Origin: Spirochaetaceae bacterium | Lineage (GTDB): Bacteria > Spirochaetota > Spirochaetia > DSM-27196 > PWMO01 | DNA length: 64,000 nt | Assembly: GCA_007693325.1 (NCBI GenBank) | Contig: REDW01000066.1 | Location: forward strand, 1 to 64,000 | Reading direction: 5' to 3' | Shown here: positions 34,119 through 43,059 of the stretch, piece by piece | Position numbering within the stretch: position 1 is the stretch's first letter | Layout: each line of letters begins with the position of its first letter | Made by a program: the position numbers and the translations under genes | The notes under the pieces: model-generated | The model's input: only the letters and a program-made list of their open reading frames with translations | Database searches by the model: none | Told to the model about the DNA's origin: nothing

Positions 34119-35254
34119 ATAACGACACGGTCTCGGTGCTGGTTGTTGACGACTCGGCGCTGATGCGCAATCTGATTTCGAAGATCATCGAGAATGCGCC
34201 CGGTCTGGAAGTGGCCGGCACGGCGATGAACGGCGTATTTGCGCTGCAGAAGATCGAAAGGCTGCAACCCGACGTTATCGTTCTCGATCTGGAAATGCCG
34301 CAGATGGACGGCATCGGATTTCTTGAACAGCGCCGCACGCGCGCTATCGATATTCCGGTGGTGGTGCTCTCCTCGATAGCGCATAAAGGCGCACATATCA
34401 CCATGGAGGCCATCAGCCTGGGCGCATCGGACTTTCTGCTCAAACCGTCGGGGTCGGTGTCTGATGACATCCACAGCGTCGCTACGCAGCTGACCGAGAT
34501 GCTGCGCGGCTACGGCAGGGAATACCGGCGGCGCAAGGGGCGCAGCACAGCCGATGCGCCGCATGCGGCGCAACCGGCAACTGCCGCCCGCGCAGCGGCC
34601 CGCACGGCCGCCGCGCCGGCCGACGCGGCCCCGGTAATCGTTGAACCCGTTGGCGCCGAGGCGGCGCCGGCGCAGACTGAGATTATCGCAATCGGCATCT
34701 CAACCGGGGGTCCGAACGCGCTGCGCAAGGTGTTTGCCGCGCTTGACGACGACCTGCCGGTACCGCTGGTGGTTGTGCAGCACATGCCGGCAGGCTTCAC
34801 CGCCGAGTTTGCGCGCAGCCTTGACCGCATCTGTCCGTTGGAGGTAAAGGAGGCCGAAGAAGGTGACCTGCTCAAGCCGGGTCGCATCCTGATAGCGCCG
34901 GGCAACCGCCACATGCGCGTTGAACGCAAGAGCCTGGCCGGCGTAGTGCACCTGAGCGACGATGAACCCTGCAACGGGCACCGCCCTTCGGTTGATATCC
35001 TGTTTGCCTCTTTGGCGCAGCAGTACGCCAACCGTGGGCTGGCGGTTATCATGACCGGGATGGGCCGCGACGGCGCCGTCGAGCTGGGCCTGGTGCGGCG
35101 CCGCGGCGGGATAACCATTGGACAGGACGCTTCCTCGTGCGTGGTATATGGGATGCCCAGGGTTGCCTTTGAACTGGGGCACGTAACGCAGCAGGTTGCG
35201 CTGCACCAGATGGCCGAGACAATCTGCCGTCTGGCAAAAGAGCAACGGGACTGA
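34115..35254 (+). CDS. cheB: Chemotaxis response regulator protein-glutamate methylesterase CheB
   Basis: A 379-aa enzyme from GTG 34115, which overlaps the cheR stop and starts the receiver correctly (VSVLVVDDSALMRN). The phospho-Asp lies in VIVLDLEMPQMDG. An Ala/Pro-rich linker covers about 140-190. The methylesterase domain has catalytic Ser in GISTGGPNAL, His in VVQHMPAGFTAEF and Asp in MTGMGRDGA. It demethylates and deamidates chemoreceptors. The linker is longer than usual. Confidence 0.96.
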   Translation: MNNDTVSVLVVDDSALMRNLISKIIENAPGLEVAGTAMNGVFALQKIERLQPDVIVLDLEMPQMDGIGFLEQRRTRAIDIPVVVLSSIAHKGAHITMEAISLGASDFLLKPSGSVSDDIHSVATQLTEMLRGYGREYRRRKGRSTADAPHAAQPATAARAAARTAAAPADAAPVIVEPVGAEAAPAQTEIIAIGISTGGPNALRKVFAALDDDLPVPLVVVQHMPAGFTAEFARSLDRICPLEVKEAEEGDLLKPGRILIAPGNRHMRVERKSLAGVVHLSDDEPCNGHRPSVDILFASLAQQYANRGLAVIMTGMGRDGAVELGLVRRRGGITIGQDASSCVVYGMPRVAFELGHVTQQVALHQMAETICRLAKEQRD

Positions 35255-35258
35255 CACT

Positions 35259-35951
35259 ATGAAACTCAACATTCGGCGGCTCGGCCGCATCGGCTATCAG
35301 CAGGCCCTCGATCTGCAACTGCAGCTGGTAGAACAGCGGCGCGCCGAGCAGATTCCCGACACGCTGCTGCTGCTGGAACACCCGCCGGTAATCACAATGG
35401 GGCGCAGTGCAGTCGATAGCGACATCCTGGCCTCCGCGGACGAACTGGAGCGCGCCGGCGCCACCCTGCACCGCATCACCCGCGGCGGGGAAACCACCTA
35501 TCACGGGCCGGGCCAGCTGGTTGGCTACATCATCGCCAACCTCTACGAGCACCAGCGTCAACTGAAGCGCTTCATCAGTAACCTGGAGCAGGTGTTCATT
35601 GAGCTGCTGGCCGAACACTACGCGATCAGCGCCGGACGCGATGAGGAGCACCGCGGCGTCTGGGTTGGCAACGAGAAGATCACCGCCGTAGGTATTGCAG
35701 TCAACCGCAGCATAACGATGCACGGGTTTGCCTTCAACGTACACACCGACCTGTCGCACTTCGGCTGGATTGTGGCCTGCGGCATCACCGACCGCGGCCA
35801 GACCTCGCTGCAACAGCTGAGCGGGCGCAACGTGTCGCTGGCCGAAGCCGGCGATGCGGTTGCGCAGTCATTTCAGACAGTATTTGGCTACGAAGCGGTT
35901 GAGGATCCCGATGCGGGTAGTTTCCGCACAACCGTCGGCATATCCGGCTGA
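35259..35951 (+). CDS. lipB: Octanoyl-[ACP]:protein N-octanoyltransferase
   Basis: A 230-aa enzyme from ATG 35259, 4 bp after cheB; the track start lies inside cheB. Family motifs: RITRGGETTYHGPGQLVGY, catalytic Lys in NEKITAVGI and catalytic Cys in WIVACGITDRGQTSL. It transfers octanoate to lipoyl domains for LipA. Its position behind cheRB is probably incidental. Confidence 0.95.
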   Translation: MKLNIRRLGRIGYQQALDLQLQLVEQRRAEQIPDTLLLLEHPPVITMGRSAVDSDILASADELERAGATLHRITRGGETTYHGPGQLVGYIIANLYEHQRQLKRFISNLEQVFIELLAEHYAISAGRDEEHRGVWVGNEKITAVGIAVNRSITMHGFAFNVHTDLSHFGWIVACGITDRGQTSLQQLSGRNVSLAEAGDAVAQSFQTVFGYEAVEDPDAGSFRTTVGISG

Positions 35952-35988
35952 GACTGCCGCCGCGCACGAGAGCTGCAGCGTTTCACCG

Positions 35989-36816
35989 TCAACTCGGATC
36001 ACCGTTGCGCTGTGTCTCATTCGCCGGCACCGTACACGGTTGGTTGACCGTTTCAATACTCTGTGCCCTGCCTTCGGCATCGATCTCGATCACAACACCC
36101 TGCAGCGCCGGGGACGCCCAGCTGTCCTGTGAACGCTCCGGCATCTGTGTCACAAACTGACGAATCTCAACCGCGGGATCCAGACCGGCAACGCTGTCGA
36201 TACTGCCGGTTCGACCGGCATCACAGATAGTTGCCGTTCCGTGCACGCTGATGCGCGCGTCGGAGGTCATGACGCGCTGGCCGGTACCGATAAGCGCGCT
36301 GACCATCCCGTCGGCAAGGTGAAACATGCTGTACTTTTCAGCCGTAGTTACCGCATGAAAATCAACGATCACTGTTTGTGTCTCACGCTTGAGCCGCTCG
36401 ACAATCTCGGGCAGGAAGGTGAACGGGTTACTCAGGTGTACCCGATCGAACCCGGACTGTCCGAGCATACTGATCACTCCGATCTTGCGTTCCCTGACGG
36501 TGAAATAGCGCCATCCGCGCCCGGGATTTCCCGGAGGGAAGTTTGCCGGGCGCAGAATGTAGTAGGCGTTCTCGATATGCTCGACCATGTCTTTCTTGTA
36601 GTACACCTGGTCACCGCCGGTAATTGCGTCAACACCGAGTTTGCGCAGATAAATCGAATGGTTCTTGCCGATGCCGAAACCGCCGGTAGTTCCGTCACCA
36701 TTGGCCACAACAAAATCTATCGCGTGACGCTTCTTTACCTCGCTGAGTACGGACTTGATACAGTACACGCCGGCTCGGCCGACAATTTCTCCCACAAAGA
36801 GTACGCGAAGATTCAC
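35989..36816 (-). CDS. YmdB-family metallophosphoesterase-like protein with altered metal site
   Basis: A 275-aa protein aligning along its length with the YmdB/DR1281 (TIGR00282) phosphodiesterase family. The landmarks are VLFVGEIVGRAG, VVANGDGTTGGFGIG, DAITGGDQVYYKKD, VDFHAVTTAEKYSM, GTGQRVMTSDARI. Most metal ligands differ from the canonical set: D to E (GDIVG to GEIVG), E to D and N to G in ANGEN, GNH to GDQ, and GTHTHVQT to GTGQRVMT. The fold is therefore probably kept but catalysis lost or changed. It is convergent with lipB and divergent from hsp20. Confidence 0.7.
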   Translation of the reverse strand: MNLRVLFVGEIVGRAGVYCIKSVLSEVKKRHAIDFVVANGDGTTGGFGIGKNHSIYLRKLGVDAITGGDQVYYKKDMVEHIENAYYILRPANFPPGNPGRGWRYFTVRERKIGVISMLGQSGFDRVHLSNPFTFLPEIVERLKRETQTVIVDFHAVTTAEKYSMFHLADGMVSALIGTGQRVMTSDARISVHGTATICDAGRTGSIDSVAGLDPAVEIRQFVTQMPERSQDSWASPALQGVVIEIDAEGRAQSIETVNQPCTVPANETQRNGDPS

Positions 36817-36871
36817 AGTGCATCCTTTGCCGCAGTGACAGGCTGCCGCATCCTATCAGAAAACCTCCCCT

Positions 36872-36899
36872 TTGCGAAAGCGGGCCGCGGCGCTATACT
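36872..36899 (+). promoter_or_regulatory. Promoter upstream of hsp20 operon
   Basis: -35-like TTGCGA, 16-bp GC-rich spacer, -10 TATACT, about 130 bp ahead of the hsp20 start. No CIRCE-type inverted repeat is visible. Confidence 0.5.
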
Positions 36900-37028
36900 A
36901 TGTCTGTGGGCGCCGGCAGGGCCCACCGCGCAGGTTGCAACGCAACGGCGCACCGGTCGCCTCGTACGAGGGGCCGCACAATACCGGAGGCAGAAAGCTC
37001 CGGGCAGCGTTACTCAAGGAGAGCTGTT

Positions 37029-37559
37029 ATGAAGAACCGTGACTTCATCGACATCGGCAGTATTATGGAAGAGATCTTCTCCGCCGCAGAAGACTTCAGC
37101 AGCGCGTTCAGCGAGCGCGTAGGCTGCCAGCCAGGCGTCAAAGGATTCAACTGGGATGCGCAGCGTGACTTCTATCCGTCGCACTCGTACCCGCCGGCCA
37201 ACATCTACATTACCGAAGACAAGACCATAGTGCTCGAATTCGCGCTGGCCGGTTTCCGCGAAGAGGACATCGAACTGGAGATACAGGGTGATTACCTGGT
37301 ACTTTCGGCCAGCGCACCCGACAGCGAAGCCCCGCCGGAGGGAGCTCACTTCTTCAAGCGCAGGCTCAAACTCAAGAGCTTCAAGCAGCAGAAGTACTAC
37401 GTTCCGGAGGACAAGTTCGATCGCGAGAAGGTCAGTGCGCTGTTCAAGAACGGCATTCTGCGCGTGACCATTCCACCGCGCCAAACCACCAGGACTGAAC
37501 CGGGCAAGAAGGTTCCGATAGTCAGCGCCGAGGACCGAGGTGCCCGACAAGAGAGCTGA
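37029..37559 (+). CDS. Small heat-shock protein Hsp20
   Basis: A 176-aa chaperone from ATG 37029 with AAGGAGAG upstream; the longer track frame has no start support. It has a short N-terminal arm (IGSIMEEIFSAAEDFSSAF). The alpha-crystallin domain runs about 55-160 (PPANIYITEDKTIVLEFALAGFREEDIELEIQGDYLVLSA ... FKNGILRVTIPPRQ). It is ATP-independent and holds unfolding proteins. The next gene starts 20 bp inside its 3' end, so it heads the MDR/pterin/GT operon. Confidence 0.92.
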   Translation: MKNRDFIDIGSIMEEIFSAAEDFSSAFSERVGCQPGVKGFNWDAQRDFYPSHSYPPANIYITEDKTIVLEFALAGFREEDIELEIQGDYLVLSASAPDSEAPPEGAHFFKRRLKLKSFKQQKYYVPEDKFDREKVSALFKNGILRVTIPPRQTTRTEPGKKVPIVSAEDRGARQES

Positions 37560-38526
37560 GGCAACCGCATTCTGGATTAGCGCTCCCGGCGCAGGCCGGC
37601 TGCAGGACGAGCTGCTGCGGCCGCGCGGGAGCGACGAAGTGCTGGTGCGCACACTGCGCAGCGCCGTCAGCAAGGGTACCGAGCTGCTGGTGTTCGGCAA
37701 CCGCGTGCCGCGTGATCAGTATCAGCTGATGGCGTGCCCGCACATGGGTGGAACGTTCCCTTTTCCGGTCAAGTACGGCTACTGCAACGTGGGCATCGTG
37801 GAAGAGGGTCCAGCGGCGCTGGGCGGACGGCGCGTATTCTCGCTTTTCCCGCATCAGACGCGTTTTGTGCTGCCGGCGCACGACGCGCTGCCTGTACCGG
37901 ATGAGGTGCCGACCGAACGCGCGGTAATGGCTGCGTCGATGGAGACCGCGGTCAACGCAACCTGGGACAGCCGGATTGCCGTGGGTGACCGGGTGGCGGT
38001 CATCGGATTGGGTGTGATCGGCGGGCTGGTGGCGTATCTGGCACGCGCGGTTCCCGGAACCACCGTGACCGCTTACGACATCAACCCCGATCGACGCGCG
38101 CTGGCCGATCAGCTGGGCGTGGCTTTCGTTCCGGCGCCAACCACCACGGTCCCGGCGCCATACGACGTGGTGTTCCACACCAGCGCCAGCGCCGACGGAC
38201 TACAGACCGCACTGGCGGTCAGCGGCGTTGAAACCCGGATCATCGAGCTGAGCTGGTACGGAGACCGCGCGATCCCGCTGGGGTTGGGCGGTTTTTTCCA
38301 CTCGCGGCGGCTCCAGCTGATCTCGTCGCAGGTGGGGCGCATACCAGCAGCGCAGCGCAGCCGCTGGACCCACCGGCGGCGGCTGGAGCTGGCGCTTTCG
38401 CTGCTGCGCGATCCTCTGCTCGACTGCTTCCTCAGCGCAGAAAGCGCCTTTTCACAACTGCCACAGACAATGGAACAACTGGCGCGGCAGCCCGGCGGCA
38501 CTCTGTGCCATTCGATCGTCTATTGA
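37540..38526 (+). CDS. Medium-chain dehydrogenase/reductase (zinc-independent type)
   Basis: A 328-aa MDR from GTG 37540. The N-terminal GroES-like half has SAVSKGTELLVFGNRVP and FPVKYGYCNVGIVEEG but no Cys/His catalytic-zinc set. The nucleotide-binding half has VAVIGLGVIGGLVAYLA, a Rossmann GxGxxG, followed by an acidic/arginine cofactor loop (YDINPDRR). The substrate is unknown. It overlaps hsp20 by 20 bp and precedes the pterin-synthase-like gene by 21 bp. The set MDR, PTPS-like, GT4 and methyltransferase points to a shared small-molecule pathway. Confidence 0.82.
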   Translation: MPDKRAEATAFWISAPGAGRLQDELLRPRGSDEVLVRTLRSAVSKGTELLVFGNRVPRDQYQLMACPHMGGTFPFPVKYGYCNVGIVEEGPAALGGRRVFSLFPHQTRFVLPAHDALPVPDEVPTERAVMAASMETAVNATWDSRIAVGDRVAVIGLGVIGGLVAYLARAVPGTTVTAYDINPDRRALADQLGVAFVPAPTTTVPAPYDVVFHTSASADGLQTALAVSGVETRIIELSWYGDRAIPLGLGGFFHSRRLQLISSQVGRIPAAQRSRWTHRRRLELALSLLRDPLLDCFLSAESAFSQLPQTMEQLARQPGGTLCHSIVY

Positions 38527-38547
38527 CCGCACAAGGAGTAACACGAC

Positions 38548-38925
38548 ATGTACAGCGTGCAGGTACGCGATCACATCATGATCGCCCACAGTTTTCAGGG
38601 ATCGATGTTCGGCCCGGCGCAGCGGATGCACGGCGCCACCTACGTGGTGGACGTGGAGCTGCAGCGCGCCGAGCTGGATGAAAATAACGTGGTAGTTGAT
38701 ATCGGCTGGCTGCACCAGCAGCTGGCGCAGACGCTGGCGCCGCTGGCGTATCGCAACCTGGACGAGCTGCCGCAGTTTGCCGGAATCAACACTACCACCG
38801 AGTACATCTCGCGCTACATCTTTGACACCCTGGCGCAGCGCATAGCCGAAGCGTTTCAGGGACGCATGCGCGTCACGCTGCACGAATCTCACGTGGCGTC
38901 GGCATCGTACGAAGGTGCTGTCTGA
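38548..38925 (+). CDS. 6-pyruvoyl/6-carboxy-tetrahydropterin synthase family protein with incomplete zinc site
   Basis: A 125-aa protein of the PTPS/QueD T-fold family. AHSFQGSMFGPAQRMHGATYVVDVEL supplies His-1 and His-2, but the canonical HGH reads HGA and no catalytic Cys precedes it. The substrate-binding Glu is in LHESHVASASYEG, and NTTTEYISRYIFD matches the family C-terminal helix. It has a good AAGGAG SD. The residue changes suggest a subfamily not making preQ0 precursor or biopterin. It is encoded back-to-back with the GT4 fusion. Confidence 0.8.
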   Translation: MYSVQVRDHIMIAHSFQGSMFGPAQRMHGATYVVDVELQRAELDENNVVVDIGWLHQQLAQTLAPLAYRNLDELPQFAGINTTTEYISRYIFDTLAQRIAEAFQGRMRVTLHESHVASASYEGAV

Positions 38926-40914
38926 GTGAAACAACCGCCAGAGCGCTGGTGGATGGTGCTCCCGGGGCCGCTTGACCGCTGCACCGGCGGTACCATCTAC
39001 GACCGGCGCGTAGTCGAGGCGGCCCGAGCTGCCGGCGACAGCGTGACGGTGGTATCGCTGCCCGGAGCCTTCCCGATGGGACTGGCGCAGGCCGACCGCG
39101 ACGCGTGCCGCCGCGAGCTTGCCGCCCTGCCGGACGACGCAACGGCGTGCGTCGACGGACTGGTGCTGGCCGCGCTGCACGATGAACTGCTGCAGCTGAC
39201 GCAGCGCTGCCGGATGCTGCTGCTGATCCATCACCCTACCTCCGAGGAGCCGGGGCTGGACCACGCGCTGTGCGCCGAGCTCTGGCGCCGTGAGTCCGCG
39301 GTGATCGGCGCCGCGGACCACGTGATCTGCACCAGCGCGTTTACCGCACGCCAACTGATATCGCGTGGTGTGGCCGCAGAAAATGTTTCGGTAGCACCTC
39401 CGGGGGTCGATCTGCCGCCGCAGCCGGCGCCGGATTACGCCGCGCGGCGCGCGCAACAGAACCGTGGTGCGCCGGGGAGGCCGCTGCGCCTGCTGTGCGT
39501 TGCCAACCTCATCGAGCGCAAGGGGCTGGCGTACCTGCTGCAGGCGCTCGAGGATCTCCGTGAACTGCAATGGCAGCTGACCATCGTCGGCTCGGCTGAG
39601 CTGGAGCCTCAGACCGCCGAGCGCCTGCAGCGCGACGCGCGCCGGCGCGGCCTCGAAGGGCGCGTGCGCTTCGCCGGGCCGCAGAGCGCCGATGCCCTGC
39701 AGCGCCTCTACAGCGAGGCGGAGCTGTTTGTACTGCCGTCGCTGTGGGAAGGCTACGGCATGGTATTGACCGAAGCCGCCGCCCACGCGCTGCCGATCGT
39801 CACCACCAACGGCGGGGCAATTCCGGACACCGTGGCCGGCCTGGCAGCCGTAGTGGTTACGGCAGCCGATGCGCCTGCGCTGACCGCTGCGCTGCGGCCT
39901 CTGCTGAGCGACGCCGCACAGCTCAGTGCGCTGCGGGAGCGTGCCCAGGGCGCGGTAGCCGGCTTGCAGCCCTGGCACGCTGCAGCCGCCGAGTTCAGGC
40001 GCATCCTGCACATGTCGGCGTCAGAGCACAGCGGCGGCTTTGACCGGCAGTGGCTGGCGCTGCGCGAGCCGGCCGACCATGCCGCGCGCGATGAAACGCT
40101 GTGCACCCGGCTGGGTGCCTATCTGCGGCGCCGTGTGGCGCCGTCACCGCGCACGCTGCGCGTTGTTGACCTGGCCGGCGGCACCGGATCCAACCTGCGT
40201 TTTCTGGCCCCGCGGCTGCAGCTACCGCAGCACTGGACGCTGTACGACATCGATCCGGTCCTGCTCGATTACGGACGGCGGCAATGCCTGCGCTGGATCA
40301 GACAGCAGCGATTGAGTGGCCAGATCGAACTTAGCGCTTGCGTGGTTGATCTGGCGCGCGAGATCCCGATCGGCGCGAACCTTGATTGCCCCGACCTGGT
40401 AACCAGCTCCGCGCTGCTCGACCTGGTGTCCCGGGCATGGCTGGTTCAGCTGGTAGAGCGATTGTGCGCCTGCGATCCGCGTCCAGCTCTGCTTGCGGCA
40501 ACTATCTACTGCGGCGGCAGCCGGTTCTATCCGCCCGATGACCAGGACAACGCGGTGATGGCAGCCTTTGAGACCGATATGCGGCGCGACAAGGGCTTTG
40601 GTGCGGCGCTGGGCAGTAACGCCGTCGGCGAGGCTTCAGGCTTGCTGGCTGCAGCGGGCTTCAGCGTGACCCGCGCTGATTCCAGTTGGAAACTGGACGG
40701 TGCGCTCTGCAGGCACATTGGCAGCCGGCGGTTCACTGCGTTGCTGGAGCGCCAGCTGGCGTTTTTCGCCAGTGCCGCACTACAGCAGGGCGTCGATATC
40801 AGCGGTTGGCTGCAACGGCGGCGCGCGAGCCTGCACGATGGAACGCTTCAGGCGCGTATCGCGCACAGCGACATACTGGCGCTTGCCCCGGCGCGCCACG
40901 ATCTGCTACGGTAA
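38926..40914 (+). CDS. GT4 glycosyltransferase fused to SAM-dependent methyltransferase
   Basis: A 662-aa protein from GTG 38926, directly after the PTPS-like stop. Residues 1-360 are a GT-B family-4 enzyme: CTGGTIYDRR at the N-terminus, LLCVANLIERKGLAYLLQAL, and the EX7E-like LPSLWEGYGMVLTEAAAHALPIV. Residues about 375-640 are a class I methyltransferase (VVDLAGGTGSNLRFLAPRL, motif I; LYDIDPVLLDYGR). No membrane segment is present. One chain probably glycosylates and methylates the same product, with the MDR and pterin-type enzymes nearby. The acceptor cannot be named. Confidence 0.85.
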   Translation: MKQPPERWWMVLPGPLDRCTGGTIYDRRVVEAARAAGDSVTVVSLPGAFPMGLAQADRDACRRELAALPDDATACVDGLVLAALHDELLQLTQRCRMLLLIHHPTSEEPGLDHALCAELWRRESAVIGAADHVICTSAFTARQLISRGVAAENVSVAPPGVDLPPQPAPDYAARRAQQNRGAPGRPLRLLCVANLIERKGLAYLLQALEDLRELQWQLTIVGSAELEPQTAERLQRDARRRGLEGRVRFAGPQSADALQRLYSEAELFVLPSLWEGYGMVLTEAAAHALPIVTTNGGAIPDTVAGLAAVVVTAADAPALTAALRPLLSDAAQLSALRERAQGAVAGLQPWHAAAAEFRRILHMSASEHSGGFDRQWLALREPADHAARDETLCTRLGAYLRRRVAPSPRTLRVVDLAGGTGSNLRFLAPRLQLPQHWTLYDIDPVLLDYGRRQCLRWIRQQRLSGQIELSACVVDLAREIPIGANLDCPDLVTSSALLDLVSRAWLVQLVERLCACDPRPALLAATIYCGGSRFYPPDDQDNAVMAAFETDMRRDKGFGAALGSNAVGEASGLLAAAGFSVTRADSSWKLDGALCRHIGSRRFTALLERQLAFFASAALQQGVDISGWLQRRRASLHDGTLQARIAHSDILALAPARHDLLR

Positions 40915-40922
40915 ACGAGTAT

Positions 40923-42968
40923 ATGATGAAGCCTCATAAGCGAGTCCTCAGCGTGGTGCTGTGCCTGACGGTGCTCAGCACAACGCTTGCCTCGAATAGC
41001 TCGCGCGCCACGGACCACGCTGATACTGAGTCAGACTCCGCGCCCCCAACCGTCCAACAGGCTGTTGAGCACTACTACCAGGGGCGGATTGAGAGCGCCA
41101 TTGCGGAGCTGGAGCAGCTGGTGCGCGCCGCGCCGCAGGATCAGGATGCCAGGCGCAACCTGGCGCTGCTGCTGCTCGAAAGCGGGCGCCACAGCGAGGC
41201 ACTGGCCCAGCTGAACCCTGACGGTGACAGCCTTCCGGCACAGGTACAGCTACTGGCCGCAGAGCCGCAGCGGGCGCTACAGAGCTTCGATGATGTTGAG
41301 GATCCGGACGCCATGCACATGTTCTGGACCGGTGTTGCGGCGCGCGACGCCGGAGAGCCGCAGCGCGCCGCTGAAGCGTTTGCGCAAGCGGTCTCGATTG
41401 AGGCCCATCTGCCTTACGCGCACTATTTCCTGGGCCAACTGGCGCTGGAACAGCAAGAGTGGGAGGCGGCCGCCGAGCACCTGCAGCGCGCGCTGCGCCA
41501 GGACGGCAACCTGACCAGCGTTTTTGAGCCGCTGGCCCGCGCACAGATTGCCCAGGGCAACATCGAGTCAGCCTACGCGCTGCTGAGCCGCGCCGAGATT
41601 GCGCTGCCGTGGGACAGCGGCGTCGATGAAGCCAGGCAGCAGCTCGAGCACGAATTCCCGCAGTTGCGCGCCGATCGGGAAGCCGAGGTTGCCGCACGGC
41701 GGGTGAGCGTCACTGCGCCGCGCGTTGCCCCGCTGCCCGATGAGGCCGCTGAGGCTCCGCGCGTGCGCGTCGGTCTGGCAGAAGACGTTACCAGTATCCA
41801 CCTCAAGACCGGCGCCCGATGGACTCTGACCGCCGCAGGTAGTCCTGACCCGGTTGCCGAAGGTACCCGCGACGACGTGCTGCTGATAGAGCGATTGCAT
41901 CCCGGCGGTGTCAGCGTCGGCTACGAAGACGGCCCCGAGATCTATGCCGGCAGTGGACCGCTGGAACTCGATTACCAGGACACCGGCGCCACAACTGTGC
42001 TGTTTGACATGGCGTACGGTCACGGACAGTTCTCCGCAGGCCGCGAGGACCGCAGTTATCGTGGTACAATTCGCATCCTCAGCTGGGCCGATCGCGGCTT
42101 CACGGTGGTAAACGAGCTCAACCTCGAAGCCTACCTGATGTCGGTTGTGCCCTCCGAGATGCCGGCCTCGTGGCCGATGGAAGCGCTGCAGGCCCAGGCG
42201 GTGGCGGCGCGCTCGTACACATTGGCGCCGAGATCGCGCTTTCACGCTCGCGGATTTGATCTGCTGGGTTCGGTACTGTCGGCGTTCTATCGCGGCAGCG
42301 GCGGCGAACACCCGCGCTCCACCGAGGCGGTGCACGCCACTATAGGAAAGGTGCTGATGGACGGCGAAATCCCGCTCAACGCGGTCTACTCGGCCAACAG
42401 CGCCGGCTACACCGAGAGCAGCGCCAGCGTTTGGGGTTCTGCAACGGCGCTGGTAGCAGTCTCGGACAAGAAGCTGCCGCCGCGAGACAGCGCCCTCAGC
42501 CCTCTCGAGCTGGAGAGCTGGCTGCGGCAACGCCCCGAGAGCCACAGCAACCACGCGCGCTACTCATCGCGCAGCGCCTACCGCTGGTCGCGCTGGGTCA
42601 GCCAGGAGGAGCTCGCCGCGCGCCTGGGCGATGCCGGCGTTGGCCGGGTAACGGCACTGATCACACGCGGGCGCGGCATCAGCGGCCGCGTGGAACGCGT
42701 TGAAGTGATCGGCAGCGAGGGAACTACCACCGTTGAGCGCGACGCCATCCGCTCGCGCCTCGGCGGGCTGCGCAGCAACCTCTTCACGGTCTACCCCAGG
42801 CTGGGCCCGGACGGCTCACCGAGCCACTTTGTAGTGACCGGCGCCGGCTGGGGTCACGGCGTGGGAATGGACCAGAGCGGCGCCGCCGGTATGGCCGCCG
42901 CCGGTTACCGCGCAACCGAGATTCTCGAACACTACTACCCGCAAGCCGAACTGCGCCGGCTGTACTAG
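40923..42968 (+). CDS. SpoIID/LytB-domain protein with N-terminal TPRs
   Basis: A 681-aa exported protein from ATG 40923 (ATG 40926 also possible), 8 bp after the GT fusion. It has a signal peptide at 1-25 (VLSVVLCLTVLSTTLAS). TPR-like repeats cover about 40-230. The SpoIID domain covers about 290-660 with the family signature VVPSEMPASWPMEALQAQAVAARSYTL, NAVYSANSAGYTE and C-terminal GAGWGHGVGMDQSGAAGMA. SpoIID proteins cleave or modify peptidoglycan glycan strands. In a non-sporulating spirochaete it would be a cell-wall remodelling enzyme. Confidence 0.9.
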   Translation: MMKPHKRVLSVVLCLTVLSTTLASNSSRATDHADTESDSAPPTVQQAVEHYYQGRIESAIAELEQLVRAAPQDQDARRNLALLLLESGRHSEALAQLNPDGDSLPAQVQLLAAEPQRALQSFDDVEDPDAMHMFWTGVAARDAGEPQRAAEAFAQAVSIEAHLPYAHYFLGQLALEQQEWEAAAEHLQRALRQDGNLTSVFEPLARAQIAQGNIESAYALLSRAEIALPWDSGVDEARQQLEHEFPQLRADREAEVAARRVSVTAPRVAPLPDEAAEAPRVRVGLAEDVTSIHLKTGARWTLTAAGSPDPVAEGTRDDVLLIERLHPGGVSVGYEDGPEIYAGSGPLELDYQDTGATTVLFDMAYGHGQFSAGREDRSYRGTIRILSWADRGFTVVNELNLEAYLMSVVPSEMPASWPMEALQAQAVAARSYTLAPRSRFHARGFDLLGSVLSAFYRGSGGEHPRSTEAVHATIGKVLMDGEIPLNAVYSANSAGYTESSASVWGSATALVAVSDKKLPPRDSALSPLELESWLRQRPESHSNHARYSSRSAYRWSRWVSQEELAARLGDAGVGRVTALITRGRGISGRVERVEVIGSEGTTTVERDAIRSRLGGLRSNLFTVYPRLGPDGSPSHFVVTGAGWGHGVGMDQSGAAGMAAAGYRATEILEHYYPQAELRRLY

Positions 42969-43017
42969 CGCCGGCCCGCCGCACGCGCCTTGGGCGCAGC
43001 CGCTGTCGCGAAACCTC

Positions 43018-43045
43018 TTGACACAAGAAAAGCGGTTGCGATAGA
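43018..43045 (+). promoter_or_regulatory. Promoter of tRNA-Leu
   Basis: Consensus -35 TTGACA, 16-bp spacer, weak -10 GATAGA, with the tRNA 5' end 14 bp later. Confidence 0.6.
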
Positions 43046-43059
43046 GTTAGCCGTAACAA

